DNA of 64,000 nucleotides, taken from an uncultured Bacilli bacterium. GTDB lineage: Bacteria > Bacillota_I > Bacilli_A > RF39 > UBA660. Position numbers and translations under genes: made by a program. The stretch spans positions 1 to 64,000 of the forward strand of contig CAJTZC010000001.1 in NCBI GenBank assembly GCA_910583745.1. Direction: 5' to 3'. The notes below the pieces were generated by a model, which saw only the letters and a list, made by a program, of their open reading frames with translations, was not told where the DNA came from and ran no database searches. Below, piece after piece: positions 24,411 through 32,653 of the stretch. Position 1 is the first letter of the stretch. Each line of letters opens with the position of its first letter.

Positions 24411-25295
24411 TTATTTTTTATAAAGGCTTATTCTCTTGTCGAGACAATCTTTCACGCCCTCTAGTCTTTCAAATTCTTGAGGTGTAATCGGCAGTCCTAA
24501 CTCAAAACGTTCCTTGAAGCTTAAAGATTTTACTGCTTCCATCGACAAATCGGGACCTTCTAGTTTCATTAAATCGAAATACATTCCTGTAGGATTTAAA
24601 TCTTCTGGTTCTTTATAAGGCTCTAAAAGGTCGTCCAATGCCCAGTATCTGTAATCGTAATCGAACTGTGACAATTTTCCTCCATCTAAATAATTGAGCC
24701 CTCTAATCACGTCGGCGACGACATCAAAGGCTTGAACATTGGCGAGCCTCTCTTCAGGGGCATACGAATGGTAAGAACCATAAACTTCGTCTCTTTCTGT
24801 GAATGCCTTCTTTTTCGCAAGATATAAAAATACTTCTTCTCTGCTTAGAGTGGAAAGTTTTTCAAGGGTAAGAAACTCAAATTCACTACCTTTATAAGTC
24901 GTCTGTAAAATTCTATTTCTCACACTGTCATTCGGATTATCCAATTCTCTAATCTGCGCGGCGTGTTCACTTTCATGTACAAGTATTTCTGCGAGATAAG
25001 TGAATGGCAAATACGCAGTTTCAATTCCGTCTGCTGCAAGTGCTTTAATATAATCCTCTAATTCCAGTGAGAGTAAATTTCTGTTTATTTTCAAAGTTTT
25101 TTCTTTTATAAAATACTGTGCGGTTGAACTCAAAGTGTTATCGTAAAGGAAGTCTTCGATTTTAAAATATTTTTCCAATCTTTGACAACTGACTAAGATG
25201 TGAAAAAGTCTACTTATATAATCTTCATCTAATTCTCTGCCACTCTTGACGTATTCTCGTATTAATCCCAAAATCTGTTGTTTCATCTCTGTCAT
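24411..25295 (-). CDS. Hypothetical protein with HExxH zinc-peptidase-like motif
   Basis: The 294-residue protein is soluble and helical. ILVHESEHAAQ (about residue 108-118) contains HESEH, an HExxH motif, and about 75 residues later APEERLANVQAFDVV offers a Glu and the small-residue spacing seen in the third-ligand helix of gluzincins. I infer a zinc metallopeptidase-like fold; activity and substrate are unknown. There is no signal peptide. The ATG follows a purine-rich site (GGGGAGAAG). A strong bidirectional hairpin separates it from the next gene. Confidence 0.5.
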   Translation of the reverse strand: MTEMKQQILGLIREYVKSGRELDEDYISRLFHILVSCQRLEKYFKIEDFLYDNTLSSTAQYFIKEKTLKINRNLLSLELEDYIKALAADGIETAYLPFTYLAEILVHESEHAAQIRELDNPNDSVRNRILQTTYKGSEFEFLTLEKLSTLSREEVFLYLAKKKAFTERDEVYGSYHSYAPEERLANVQAFDVVADVIRGLNYLDGGKLSQFDYDYRYWALDDLLEPYKEPEDLNPTGMYFDLMKLEGPDLSMEAVKSLSFKERFELGLPITPQEFERLEGVKDCLDKRISLYKK

Positions 25296-25426
25296 GTGTA
25301 CTTCTCCCCTTTTTTAAGTGGGTCTTATCTTATCATATTTTTTCGAAGAATGCAACTTATTGAGGAGTAATATTTTTTTGTCACAATTTTCCATTTCACG
25401 TGAACTCGAATTTTGATTTATTTATA

Positions 25427-25460
25427 AAAAACTATCAGATGAAATTTTTCTGATAGTTTT
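25427..25460. terminator. Terminator hairpin
   Basis: AAAACTATCAG and CTGATAGTTTTT form a stem of about 11 bp with T-runs on both strands, just downstream of the truncated gene at 25466. Confidence 0.8.
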
Positions 25461-25465
25461 TCTGT

Positions 25466-26158
25466 TTAATTTAATGTCCATGGATTGGATTTGGTTCCTT
25501 CTCCCTTAAGCTTACTCAAAGATTCGGGCTTGATATTTATGACGGGGACTAAGCCACCATTATAATCATAGTGAACCATGTTGTTAGAATTATCTGGTGC
25601 TGTGGTTACGTGTGCATATTCTACACTTGACCCACCTGCAGAAACGATTTTATAAGCATATGGTGAAAAAGTCCAATAGGATGTACCTTTATATAAGTAG
25701 AAATTGTTGTTTGTCGTATTTCCCTTACCGGCGGCGGTGACCTCATTTCGTGTGATGAGTCCAATTGGATAAGTGAAACTTCCATTTCCTTTTGTCGTGT
25801 CATTCTTCGTATAAGCATATGTTTTTTGAGGACAAGTAAAGTTTTTGTTGGCTTCACCGTAATAATAATTCGGCACTTTTATTGTTCCTCCTGCGGCTTG
25901 AATGTAGATTGATTCTTCTTTTGAGGTTTCTACTCTATCATTACAAAATATATTGTCACTTATGTGCTTTTCGTATTCTGTATTTAAGATATTGTTTTTG
26001 TACCATGTGCCTAGAGTTGCCTTCGCTGTTTTCGCACTTGGGATTGGCGTTGGTGTCGGCGACGAAGTCGCTTTTGAAGTTGAAGTTGGACTTACTGGTG
26101 GTTTGGGACTGGTCGTTATGGTCCATCCTATTGAAGTTTGATATTTATGACATTGCAC
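25466..26158 (-). pseudogene. 5'-truncated WRIIR-family gene copy
   Basis: The 230-residue frame matches the second half of the 6581-7975 protein: TSIGWT, a TP/SP-rich linker, TWYKNNILNTEYEKHISDNI, TYPIGLITRNE, SYWTFSP and VPVINIKPESLSKLKGEGT. Homology stops abruptly before TSIGW, and the signal sequence, N-terminal region and WRIIRFNG segment are missing. Upstream DNA is very AT-rich and unrelated. The frame lacks a credible ribosome-binding site at its first ATG. It is probably a dead copy that can serve as a donor for recombination with the intact paralogues. Confidence 0.7.
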
Positions 26159-26396
26159 AGTATTTTAAAATATTAAAATTAATACTAAAAATTGTAAATT
26201 TTTACCACTAATTTACTACTTTTGAAAGCAAAATATATAAAAAATTATAAAAATTTATGTGAATATCTTCCAAAAATAGAAATGTTTTAAACACTTATAA
26301 ATAAAGGTTATAATGACATTTAAGAACTTATAAAAAATTACTTAAAATATACTATACTTTTTGTTCAAAAAAAGACACCTTTTTACAGGCGCTTCT
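26159..26396. other. Very AT-rich spacer
   Basis: About 240 bases of almost pure A/T with no supported gene. It begins exactly where the truncated WRIIR gene loses homology, so it marks a deletion or insertion joint. The dtd terminator (GCGCCT/AGGTGT with T7 on the minus strand) lies at 26369-26392. Confidence 0.6.
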
Positions 26397-26834
26397 TTAC
26401 TTTGAATCGATGATGATATTGATAGGACCATCATGTTGTGCGGTTATCTGCATGTCGGCACCAAATACTCCTGTCTCAGTATGAACATATTTAGAGAGTT
26501 CCTCGTTAAATCTCTCATATAAAATCTTTGCTGCTTCTCCTCCGAGGGCCTTTATGTAGCTCGGACGATTGCCTTTGGACGCATCGGCATATAAGGTGAA
26601 TTGGCTTACCGAAAGGATTGTTCCCTTCGCGTCGATTACACTTTTGTTCATGATACCATTTTCGTCGTCAAAAATTCTTAGATTCGCACATTTTTTTGCT
26701 AAGTATTCGATTTCATTTATGGAATCTCCCTCTTGAAAACAAGATAAAACTAGAATTCCTGTATCACATTTTCCAGTTGTTTGGCCTTCTACTGTCACAT
26801 TTGCCGATTTTACTCTCGAAACTAAAACTCGCAT
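26397..26834 (-). CDS. dtd: D-aminoacyl-tRNA deacylase
   Basis: The 145-residue enzyme hydrolyses D-amino acids from mischarged tRNAs. MRVLVSRVKSANVTVEG, SVSQFTLYADASKGNRPS and HDGPINIIIDSK mark the family; the usual NxGP of the second cross-subunit motif appears as HDGP. The start overlaps the rel stop by one base (TAATG), the classic Firmicute rel-dtd arrangement. Confidence 0.95.
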   Translation of the reverse strand: MRVLVSRVKSANVTVEGQTTGKCDTGILVLSCFQEGDSINEIEYLAKKCANLRIFDDENGIMNKSVIDAKGTILSVSQFTLYADASKGNRPSYIKALGGEAAKILYERFNEELSKYVHTETGVFGADMQITAQHDGPINIIIDSK

Positions 26835-28978
26835 TATTTTAACTCTCTTTCTACACCTGTAACAAAATCTAAAGTTTCTAAATCGTTCATAAAGGTTTTA
26901 AGCACTTCTGTATTAGGCACTTTTACCAAGATTTCGTAGGTGACATTTTCTTTGTTTATTGTGTTTATAGAATCGATAGAGACATTTTTCTGTGCACTCT
27001 TCGTCACAATTTCGAGAAGATTGTTGCCTATGTTGTTTGTTCTAACTATTAGTCTAGCTGTGTAGGTGTTCGTCGTAGATTCATTCCATGAAATATCGAT
27101 GAAACGTGTATCCATATTCTTTAAGTTTGCACAGTTGCTCTTATGAACCGCTATACCGTTTCCTTTTGTGATATATCCTATGATGTCGTCTCCTAAAACT
27201 GGTTTACAGCAGTTGGCAATTGTCACAAGGCAGTTTTCACAACCTTTTACTATGATGTCATTCTTGATATTCTCTTCTTTTTTAGGAATAGAGTTCGATT
27301 GAATCTTCTCTAAAATCAAATCGGCTCCTGTCGGTTTGTCGTCTACCAATAAACTTAAACAGTAGTTTGCTGAGAATCTCAGAGAACCTATGCTGAGATA
27401 GAGTTCTTCGAGATTTTTCAATTTAAGTAGTTTTAAAAGCTTCTCAATGTTATCCTCAGTGAGGGTCTCATTTTGGTTCCAATGTCTTCTTTTGATTTCT
27501 TTAATGAGAAATTCTTCGCCTCTTGCGATGTATTCGTCTCTATCTTTTTTACTGAAGTATGATTTTATCCTGCTTTTTGCTTGGCTCGTCCTTACGAATT
27601 TAAGCCATTCCTTATTTGGTGTACTGGACTCGTTCGTGTTAATTTTGACAATATCGTCGTTCTTTAATATATAATCGAGAGGTACTATTTGGTCATTTAC
27701 TATTGCATTAATCATCGTATCTCCTATGTGTGAGTGTATTCTGTATGCAAAGTCGACAGGTGTCGAACCTTCTGGAAGTTCCATGACATCTCCATTAGGA
27801 GTGAACACATAGACCATATTGCTTACGAATACTTCGTCGAAGCCTTTTACAGCTTCTTCTTCGTTCGTTGTGAGTTCCATTGCGTCTCGGAACATTTCTA
27901 GTTTTTGTTCCATGAGATTTTGGATAGCTTTTGAGCCGTGCTCCTTGTATGACCAATGTGAGGCAATTCCGCATTCCGCTATCTCATCCATCTCTTCTGT
28001 TCTGATTTGAATTTCGAATACCGCCCCAGCGGGTCCTATTACTCCAGTGTGTAAACTTTGGTACATATTCTCTTTTGGTTGAGCGATATAATCTTTAAAT
28101 CTCTTAGGAAGGGGTCTATATTTAGCATGAATGAGTCCAATTGCTAAATAACATTCGGACTCTTTTTCGACGATTATCCTTAGGGCGAGGACGTCATAAA
28201 TGTCTTTCCATCGTTTCCCTTTGCTCATTTTTTCATATAAACTGTGGACACTTTTGACGCGGCCTTTTATTCTGAACTTAATTCCCTCGTCGACGAGTAT
28301 CTTTGAAAGTTCTTCTCTCATTTCGCCAATATAACTATTTAGTTCGTCATAGTCGGCATTTAAAAGTTCCAAAACTTCTTTGTATGCTTCAGGTCTCAAA
28401 TATTTTAGACATAAGTTTTCGAGTTCGCTTTTGATATAATTTATTCCCAGACGATGGGCAATCGGAATTAAGACATTTTCTGTCTCTATACATTTAATTC
28501 TTTGTATCTCATCAGGTTCGGTATAAACTTCTCTCAAATTATCCAATCTGCTTGCGAGTTTTACAATGATGACCCGCACGTCGGTCGACAGTCCTACCAA
28601 TACCTTTCGTAGAGCTATTGCACTCGTCTCTGCTTCGTCCTTGAGACGGATTCTACTTATCTTATAAAGGCTCTCTACAATGGCATAAATTTCTTCTCCG
28701 TATTTTCTCTCTTTTATATTTTCTAAAGAGATGTCTTCCCGCATCGACGGTATCCATCCGAGCAATGAAGATATAATGCAGATTTTGTCACTGTGAAGCT
28801 CTGTGAGAATAATTGCAGTTCTCAAGATGTGCAATATGTAATCGCTTCCGTCGTGATGTGTGATTCCCGTGCTCGATTTAATAGCGAATTCTAGGGCTTC
28901 CTCTATACTGCTTATCTCATCGTCTATCATGTAATTTTTTAAGTTGTCCATCAATTTTGTCTTTAGTTCATTTAACAT
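26834..28978 (-). CDS. relA: RelA/SpoT (p)ppGpp enzyme with degenerate hydrolase domain
   Basis: About 714 residues from the ATG at 28978 (a GTG at 29014 would add 12). The synthetase domain looks intact: FRIKGRVKSVHSLYEKM, IYDVLALRIIV and VFEIQIRTEEMDEIAECGIA. TGS (VYVFTPNGDVMELPEGSTPV), zinc-finger-like and ACT regions follow. In the N-terminal HD domain the usual LLHDVVEDT is replaced by LLGWIPSMRED, so the metal-binding His-Asp and the catalytic Glu-Asp are gone, and KLADRLHN reads KLASRLDN. The first His (YILH) remains. I infer loss of ppGpp hydrolysis, unusual for a long Rel with dtd beside it. The gene lies 13 bases after the comN-like gene. Confidence 0.92.
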   Translation of the reverse strand: MLNELKTKLMDNLKNYMIDDEISSIEEALEFAIKSSTGITHHDGSDYILHILRTAIILTELHSDKICIISSLLGWIPSMREDISLENIKERKYGEEIYAIVESLYKISRIRLKDEAETSAIALRKVLVGLSTDVRVIIVKLASRLDNLREVYTEPDEIQRIKCIETENVLIPIAHRLGINYIKSELENLCLKYLRPEAYKEVLELLNADYDELNSYIGEMREELSKILVDEGIKFRIKGRVKSVHSLYEKMSKGKRWKDIYDVLALRIIVEKESECYLAIGLIHAKYRPLPKRFKDYIAQPKENMYQSLHTGVIGPAGAVFEIQIRTEEMDEIAECGIASHWSYKEHGSKAIQNLMEQKLEMFRDAMELTTNEEEAVKGFDEVFVSNMVYVFTPNGDVMELPEGSTPVDFAYRIHSHIGDTMINAIVNDQIVPLDYILKNDDIVKINTNESSTPNKEWLKFVRTSQAKSRIKSYFSKKDRDEYIARGEEFLIKEIKRRHWNQNETLTEDNIEKLLKLLKLKNLEELYLSIGSLRFSANYCLSLLVDDKPTGADLILEKIQSNSIPKKEENIKNDIIVKGCENCLVTIANCCKPVLGDDIIGYITKGNGIAVHKSNCANLKNMDTRFIDISWNESTTNTYTARLIVRTNNIGNNLLEIVTKSAQKNVSIDSINTINKENVTYEILVKVPNTEVLKTFMNDLETLDFVTGVERELK

Positions 28979-28991
28979 GTTTTCACTCTTT

Positions 28992-29276
28992 CTATAAAAC
29001 CCCTTCTTCTTCACGTGTTCGCACTTCTTTTGCCATCAAGTTTTGGACGTACATCTCCAGTTCGGCATTGGGTACTGTCATGATGTCGTTTACGATTTCT
29101 CCTAATGTCAACCCTTTCTTTTTACTCCAAAGGTTGTTTTTTAGATAGTTCCAGATGTCCGCCTTTTGGACATAGTTCACACCGACTCTTGTCAAGTCTT
29201 TCAGTTTGCTGTTGAGGGCAGGTGTCACTCTGTTGTACAATTCTTCTAAACTAGAAAATCCGTCCATTTTTATCAC
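28992..29276 (-). CDS. comN: ComN-like post-transcriptional regulator
   Basis: The 94-residue protein has the helical pattern of the Firmicute post-transcriptional regulator family (ComN): LTRVGVNYVQKADIWNYLKN, NLWSKKKGLTLGEIVNDIM and a hydrophilic tail. In Bacillus subtilis ComN controls comE expression after transcription and works at the cell pole. The gene just upstream of rel is consistent with its usual neighbourhood. The first methionines (MIKMDG) give two possible starts. Confidence 0.6.
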   Translation of the reverse strand: MIKMDGFSSLEELYNRVTPALNSKLKDLTRVGVNYVQKADIWNYLKNNLWSKKKGLTLGEIVNDIMTVPNAELEMYVQNLMAKEVRTREEEGVL

Positions 29277-29339
29277 CTAATTTATTATACTATAAATAGA
29301 GAGACAATTCCATAGACCGTTTGATTCTTTACGTGAAAA

Positions 29340-29367
29340 AAAAAGATGCTTTTGGCATCCGTTTTTT
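29340..29367 (-). terminator. Terminator after pnp
   Basis: On the minus strand GGATGC and GCATC pair around CAAAA and are followed by T9. Confidence 0.75.
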
Positions 29368-29375
29368 GTAAACTC

Positions 29376-31538
29376 TTATTTTTCCTCTTTTTTAGGCTTT
29401 TCTTTTGTCTCTTTTTTTGGCAGCGCTTCTTTTCTAGATAAGTTGAGTCGACCTCTCGTATCGTATCCGAGGGCTTTTACAATGATTTCGTCTCCCACTT
29501 TTACGATGTCACTCGGCTTTTCTACTCTCTCGTTGGCGAGTTGTGAAACGTGTACTAATCCTTCGCAGCCTTGCCAAATTTCTACGAAACAGCCGAAGTC
29601 TTCTACCTTTGTGACGCGTCCCGTATAATTTTTTCCTTCTTCGACCTCTCTTACGACGTTTTCTATCATTTCTATCGTCTTTGCTATGATCGCTTGGTCT
29701 GTATGATAAACGACTACATGTCCGTCGTCGTCGATATCGACCTTGACAGCGTCTTTGTCGTTTACAGTCTTGACGTTTGAGGCTTCGAGGATAATCTTTG
29801 TTATCATCTCTCCTCCACGGCCTATGACATCTTTTATCTTTTCTGGTTTGATGTTCATCATCGCAATCTTAGGCGCATATGGAGAAAGCTCTTTGCGCGG
29901 TTCTTCTATGACAGTCGCCATTAACTCGAGTATCTCTTGACGAGCTTTGTGCGCTTGTCCTAATGCTTCTTTGAGAATCGCTTTCGTTATGCCCTTTATC
30001 TTGATGTCCATCTGTAATGCAGTGATACCGTTTTTTGTTCCTGCCACTTTGAAATCCATGTCTCCCATGTGGTCTTCTAAACCCTGAATATCCGTCAAAA
30101 CGGCGTGTTTCTTTCCTTTGGTGATGAGTCCCATGGCAATTCCTGCGACAGGGGCTTTTATAGGTACACCTGCAGCCATGAGGGAAAGACAACCTGCACA
30201 GATAGAGGCTTGGCTTGAAGAACCGTTCGACTCTAGAATTTCACTGACGACGCGGACCGTATAAGGGAACTCTTCTTCACTAGGCATGACTTGTAGAAGT
30301 GCTCTTTCTCCGAGAGCTCCGTGGCCGATTTCGCGTCTTCCGGGTGCTCCATATCTTCCCGTTTCTCCTACGCTGAAGTTCGGGAAATTGTAATGAAGCA
30401 TGAATCGCTTCGCATCTTCGAGACCTAGACCATCTAAAATTTGGTGTTCTCCTATTGCGCCGAGGGTCGTCGTGCTGAGGGCCTGCGTCTGTCCTCGTGT
30501 GAATAGAGCACTTCCGTGAGTACGAGGTAACAAATCGATACTTGCAGAAAGTGGACGTATTTCATCTAATGCACGGCCATCAGGTCTGATGTGTTCTAAG
30601 ACTATCAAGTCGCGAACGATTTCCGCTTCGAGTTCATCGACGAGCGTTCTGACGTCTTTTAGGATGTCTGCGAGGTTTTCATTGGAAGCATAGACTTCGC
30701 TGAAGTGACCAATCGTCTGTTCTTTCACTGCTTCGATGTCGTCGTATTTTTCGTTTTTCTCTTTGTCAGTACGTAGAGCTTCTGTGAGCGATTTTCTCGC
30801 ATATTCTTTTACGATTTCGGTGAGTTCTGGGTCGATGGCGACGAGGTCCACTGTCACTTTTTCAGAACCGACTTCTTCGATGATTTTCTCTTCGAATTCA
30901 CAAAGTTCTTTGATTGCGACTTGCCCAAATTCGATTGCTTTTAGCATGACATCTTCGGAAACTTCTTTGGCACCCGCTTCGATCATACAGATATCTGTTT
31001 TGGTTCCTGCAAGAGTGAGAAGCAGTTCAGATTCCTCGGCCTGTTCTACTGTCGGATTGATGATAAACTCTTTTCCTATTTTTCCGACACGCACTCCCGC
31101 GATTGGTCCATCGAATGGGATGTTGCTTATTCCTAAGGCCAAGGAAGCTCCTAACATCGCTGTCATCTCTGGACTGTTGTCTGGATCGACCGAAAGAACT
31201 GTGTTGATGACTTGGACTTCATTTCTAAACCCTTCTGCGAACATCGGTCTAATCGGTCTGTCGATGAGCCTAGAAGCCAAGGTCGCTTCGTCCGTCGGAC
31301 GTCCCTCTCTCTTGATGAATCCTCCAGGTATTTTACCTACGGAGTATAGCTTTTCTTGGTATAGAACAGTAAGTGGGAAAAAGTCTGCCGTGCTGACATT
31401 GTCGGACATCACTGCACACGATAAGACGACAGTATCTCCGTATCTCACTAAAACTGCACCATTCGCTTGTTTAGCGAGTTCCCCTGTCTCTATTGTTAAA
31501 GTTCTTCCCCTGAACTCGTATTTAAATTCTCTCTTCAT
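29376..31538 (-). CDS. pnp: Polyribonucleotide nucleotidyltransferase
   Basis: This enzyme of 720 residues degrades RNA 3'-5' with phosphate. Two RNase PH domains are visible (VLVRYGDTVVLSCAVM and GGFIKREGRPTDEATLASRL; second: LFTRGQTQALSTTTLG, FSVGETGRYGAPGRREIGHG), then KH (IKDVIGRGGEMITKI) and S1 (YTGRVTKVEDFGCFVEIWQG) domains and a lysine-rich tail. The start is the ATG at 31538 (MKREFKYEF), which has GAGAGAGG upstream; an in-frame ATG 33 bases earlier is rejected. It follows rpsO after a terminator-like hairpin. Confidence 0.97.
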   Translation of the reverse strand: MKREFKYEFRGRTLTIETGELAKQANGAVLVRYGDTVVLSCAVMSDNVSTADFFPLTVLYQEKLYSVGKIPGGFIKREGRPTDEATLASRLIDRPIRPMFAEGFRNEVQVINTVLSVDPDNSPEMTAMLGASLALGISNIPFDGPIAGVRVGKIGKEFIINPTVEQAEESELLLTLAGTKTDICMIEAGAKEVSEDVMLKAIEFGQVAIKELCEFEEKIIEEVGSEKVTVDLVAIDPELTEIVKEYARKSLTEALRTDKEKNEKYDDIEAVKEQTIGHFSEVYASNENLADILKDVRTLVDELEAEIVRDLIVLEHIRPDGRALDEIRPLSASIDLLPRTHGSALFTRGQTQALSTTTLGAIGEHQILDGLGLEDAKRFMLHYNFPNFSVGETGRYGAPGRREIGHGALGERALLQVMPSEEEFPYTVRVVSEILESNGSSSQASICAGCLSLMAAGVPIKAPVAGIAMGLITKGKKHAVLTDIQGLEDHMGDMDFKVAGTKNGITALQMDIKIKGITKAILKEALGQAHKARQEILELMATVIEEPRKELSPYAPKIAMMNIKPEKIKDVIGRGGEMITKIILEASNVKTVNDKDAVKVDIDDDGHVVVYHTDQAIIAKTIEMIENVVREVEEGKNYTGRVTKVEDFGCFVEIWQGCEGLVHVSQLANERVEKPSDIVKVGDEIIVKALGYDTRGRLNLSRKEALPKKETKEKPKKEEK

Positions 31539-31562
31539 AATAACCTCTCTCTTGAATATAAA

Positions 31563-31591
31563 AAAGGACACTAAAAATAATCAGTGCCTTA
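31563..31591 (-). terminator. Hairpin with T-run after rpsO
   Basis: On the minus strand GGCACT and AGTGTCC pair, followed by T6. In other bacteria the rpsO-pnp gap holds an RNase III site and terminator; this hairpin has a similar position. Confidence 0.6.
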
Positions 31592-31858
31592 TTTTCTAAT
31601 GTTAAGTTTTTTAATCAATTCACGATAACTTACAACATCGTTCTTCTTAAGGTAATCGAGTAAACTACGTCTTTTACCAACTTTCATAAGAAGTCCTCTC
31701 TTTGAATGATAATCGTGTTTGTGTTCTTTTAAGTGTTCAGTTAAATCGTTGATTTCGTCTGTAAGAATAGCGATTTGTACTTCTGTTCTTCCAGTATCTT
31801 TGTCGTTTTTACCGAATTCTTTTACACGGGCTAGTCTTTGTTCTTTCGTAACTGCCAT
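31589..31858 (-). CDS. rpsO: 30S ribosomal protein S15
   Basis: The 89-residue protein is a textbook S15: EFGKNDKDTGRTEVQIAILT, LTEHLKEHKHDYHSKRGLL and RRSLLDYLKKNDVVSYRELI. It binds 16S rRNA early in 30S assembly. AGGAGGAATGAACG precedes the ATG. A consensus promoter lies about 95 bases upstream, leaving a leader long enough for autoregulation. Confidence 0.98.
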   Translation of the reverse strand: MAVTKEQRLARVKEFGKNDKDTGRTEVQIAILTDEINDLTEHLKEHKHDYHSKRGLLMKVGKRRSLLDYLKKNDVVSYRELIKKLNIRK

Positions 31859-31946
31859 CGTTCATTCCTCCTTTTTTTATTAATAGACCGATTTAAACTT
31901 TGTAAGTAAGATGGAGTTCATACAAACAATGTATAAATCTATAAAC

Positions 31947-31975
31947 ATTATACTCGATTTTATTATGACTTGCAA
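31947..31975 (-). promoter_or_regulatory. rpsO promoter
   Basis: The minus strand reads TTGCAA, 17 bases, TATAAT. It overlaps the 3' end of the upstream 31963-32550 gene. Confidence 0.7.
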
Positions 31976-32550
31976 TATTTATCGCTCACATTTGTTACGT
32001 TTTGTGTCTTTTTCGTAGAAGTAAAAGATGCGACCACCTTTTTAAAGCCTAATCTTTTATGTTTTTTGCTCTCTGTCATCTGTCTAGGCAATTCTACTCC
32101 TTTAGGAAGAGAAAATTCTATACCTTCTCTTTTGAAGACGCCTTCTATAAACCACTGAAAGTTTCTCAGTGCATATTGCTTTCTTTCTAGTAGAGCAAAA
32201 TAGTTCATCATACCTCTATTTTTCTTTCTATCCTCTAAACTCATTGCATTGAAATCGTTGGCAATGCGGATTCGCTCTTCTTCATAGCTTTCAGCAAGTG
32301 CGATGATTTCTTCTTTCGATAAGTCTCTCACCTCATCGTAATCGATGAGTCCCTCGACGGATTTAAGAAAGTCGAGTTCCTCTCTCGGCGAAAGTTTAAT
32401 AAACGTAAATCTGTTTACATCTGTGACTTTTATAAGCCCTCTGTCTGCGACTTTCTCTATAATGGAGATAGGTATATGCATATGGAATTCTGAAAGTGTG
32501 ACGAGGTCGTCTAATTGAATATAACCGACGTTTCTTCTTACTATTTTCAT
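31963..32550 (-). CDS. Hypothetical protein upstream of rpsO
   Basis: This 195-residue protein has a possible N-terminal MerR-like or winged-helix-like segment (LVTLSEFHMHIPISIIEKVA), then charged helices (LSKEEIIALAESYEEERIRI) and a basic tail. No signal peptide or membrane helix is seen. I do not recognise a family. AAAGGGGG lies before the ATG. Conservation of codon style with its neighbours suggests a normal chromosomal gene. The last codons contain the rpsO promoter. Confidence 0.5.
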   Translation of the reverse strand: MKIVRRNVGYIQLDDLVTLSEFHMHIPISIIEKVADRGLIKVTDVNRFTFIKLSPREELDFLKSVEGLIDYDEVRDLSKEEIIALAESYEEERIRIANDFNAMSLEDRKKNRGMMNYFALLERKQYALRNFQWFIEGVFKREGIEFSLPKGVELPRQMTESKKHKRLGFKKVVASFTSTKKTQNVTNVSDKYCKS

Positions 32551-32628
32551 GGTTAGCCCCCTTTCGTTTAGGGTCTATTATATGAAATTTCCTGGAAAAG
32601 TCAACCAATTTTTAAAAAAATGCACTAA

Positions 32629-32652
32629 AAAAGATGGAGACTCCATCTTTTT
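32629..32652 (-). terminator. Terminator after the calcium-repeat gene
   Basis: AAAAAGATGGA and TCCATCTTTTT form an 11-bp stem with a GAC loop; T-run on the minus strand. Confidence 0.85.
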
Positions 32653-32653
32653 G

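Noticed and set aside
31859..31946. Structured S15 autoregulation element in the rpsO leader
   Set aside because: The leader is long enough, but I could not identify a convincing pseudoknot or rRNA mimic by eye.
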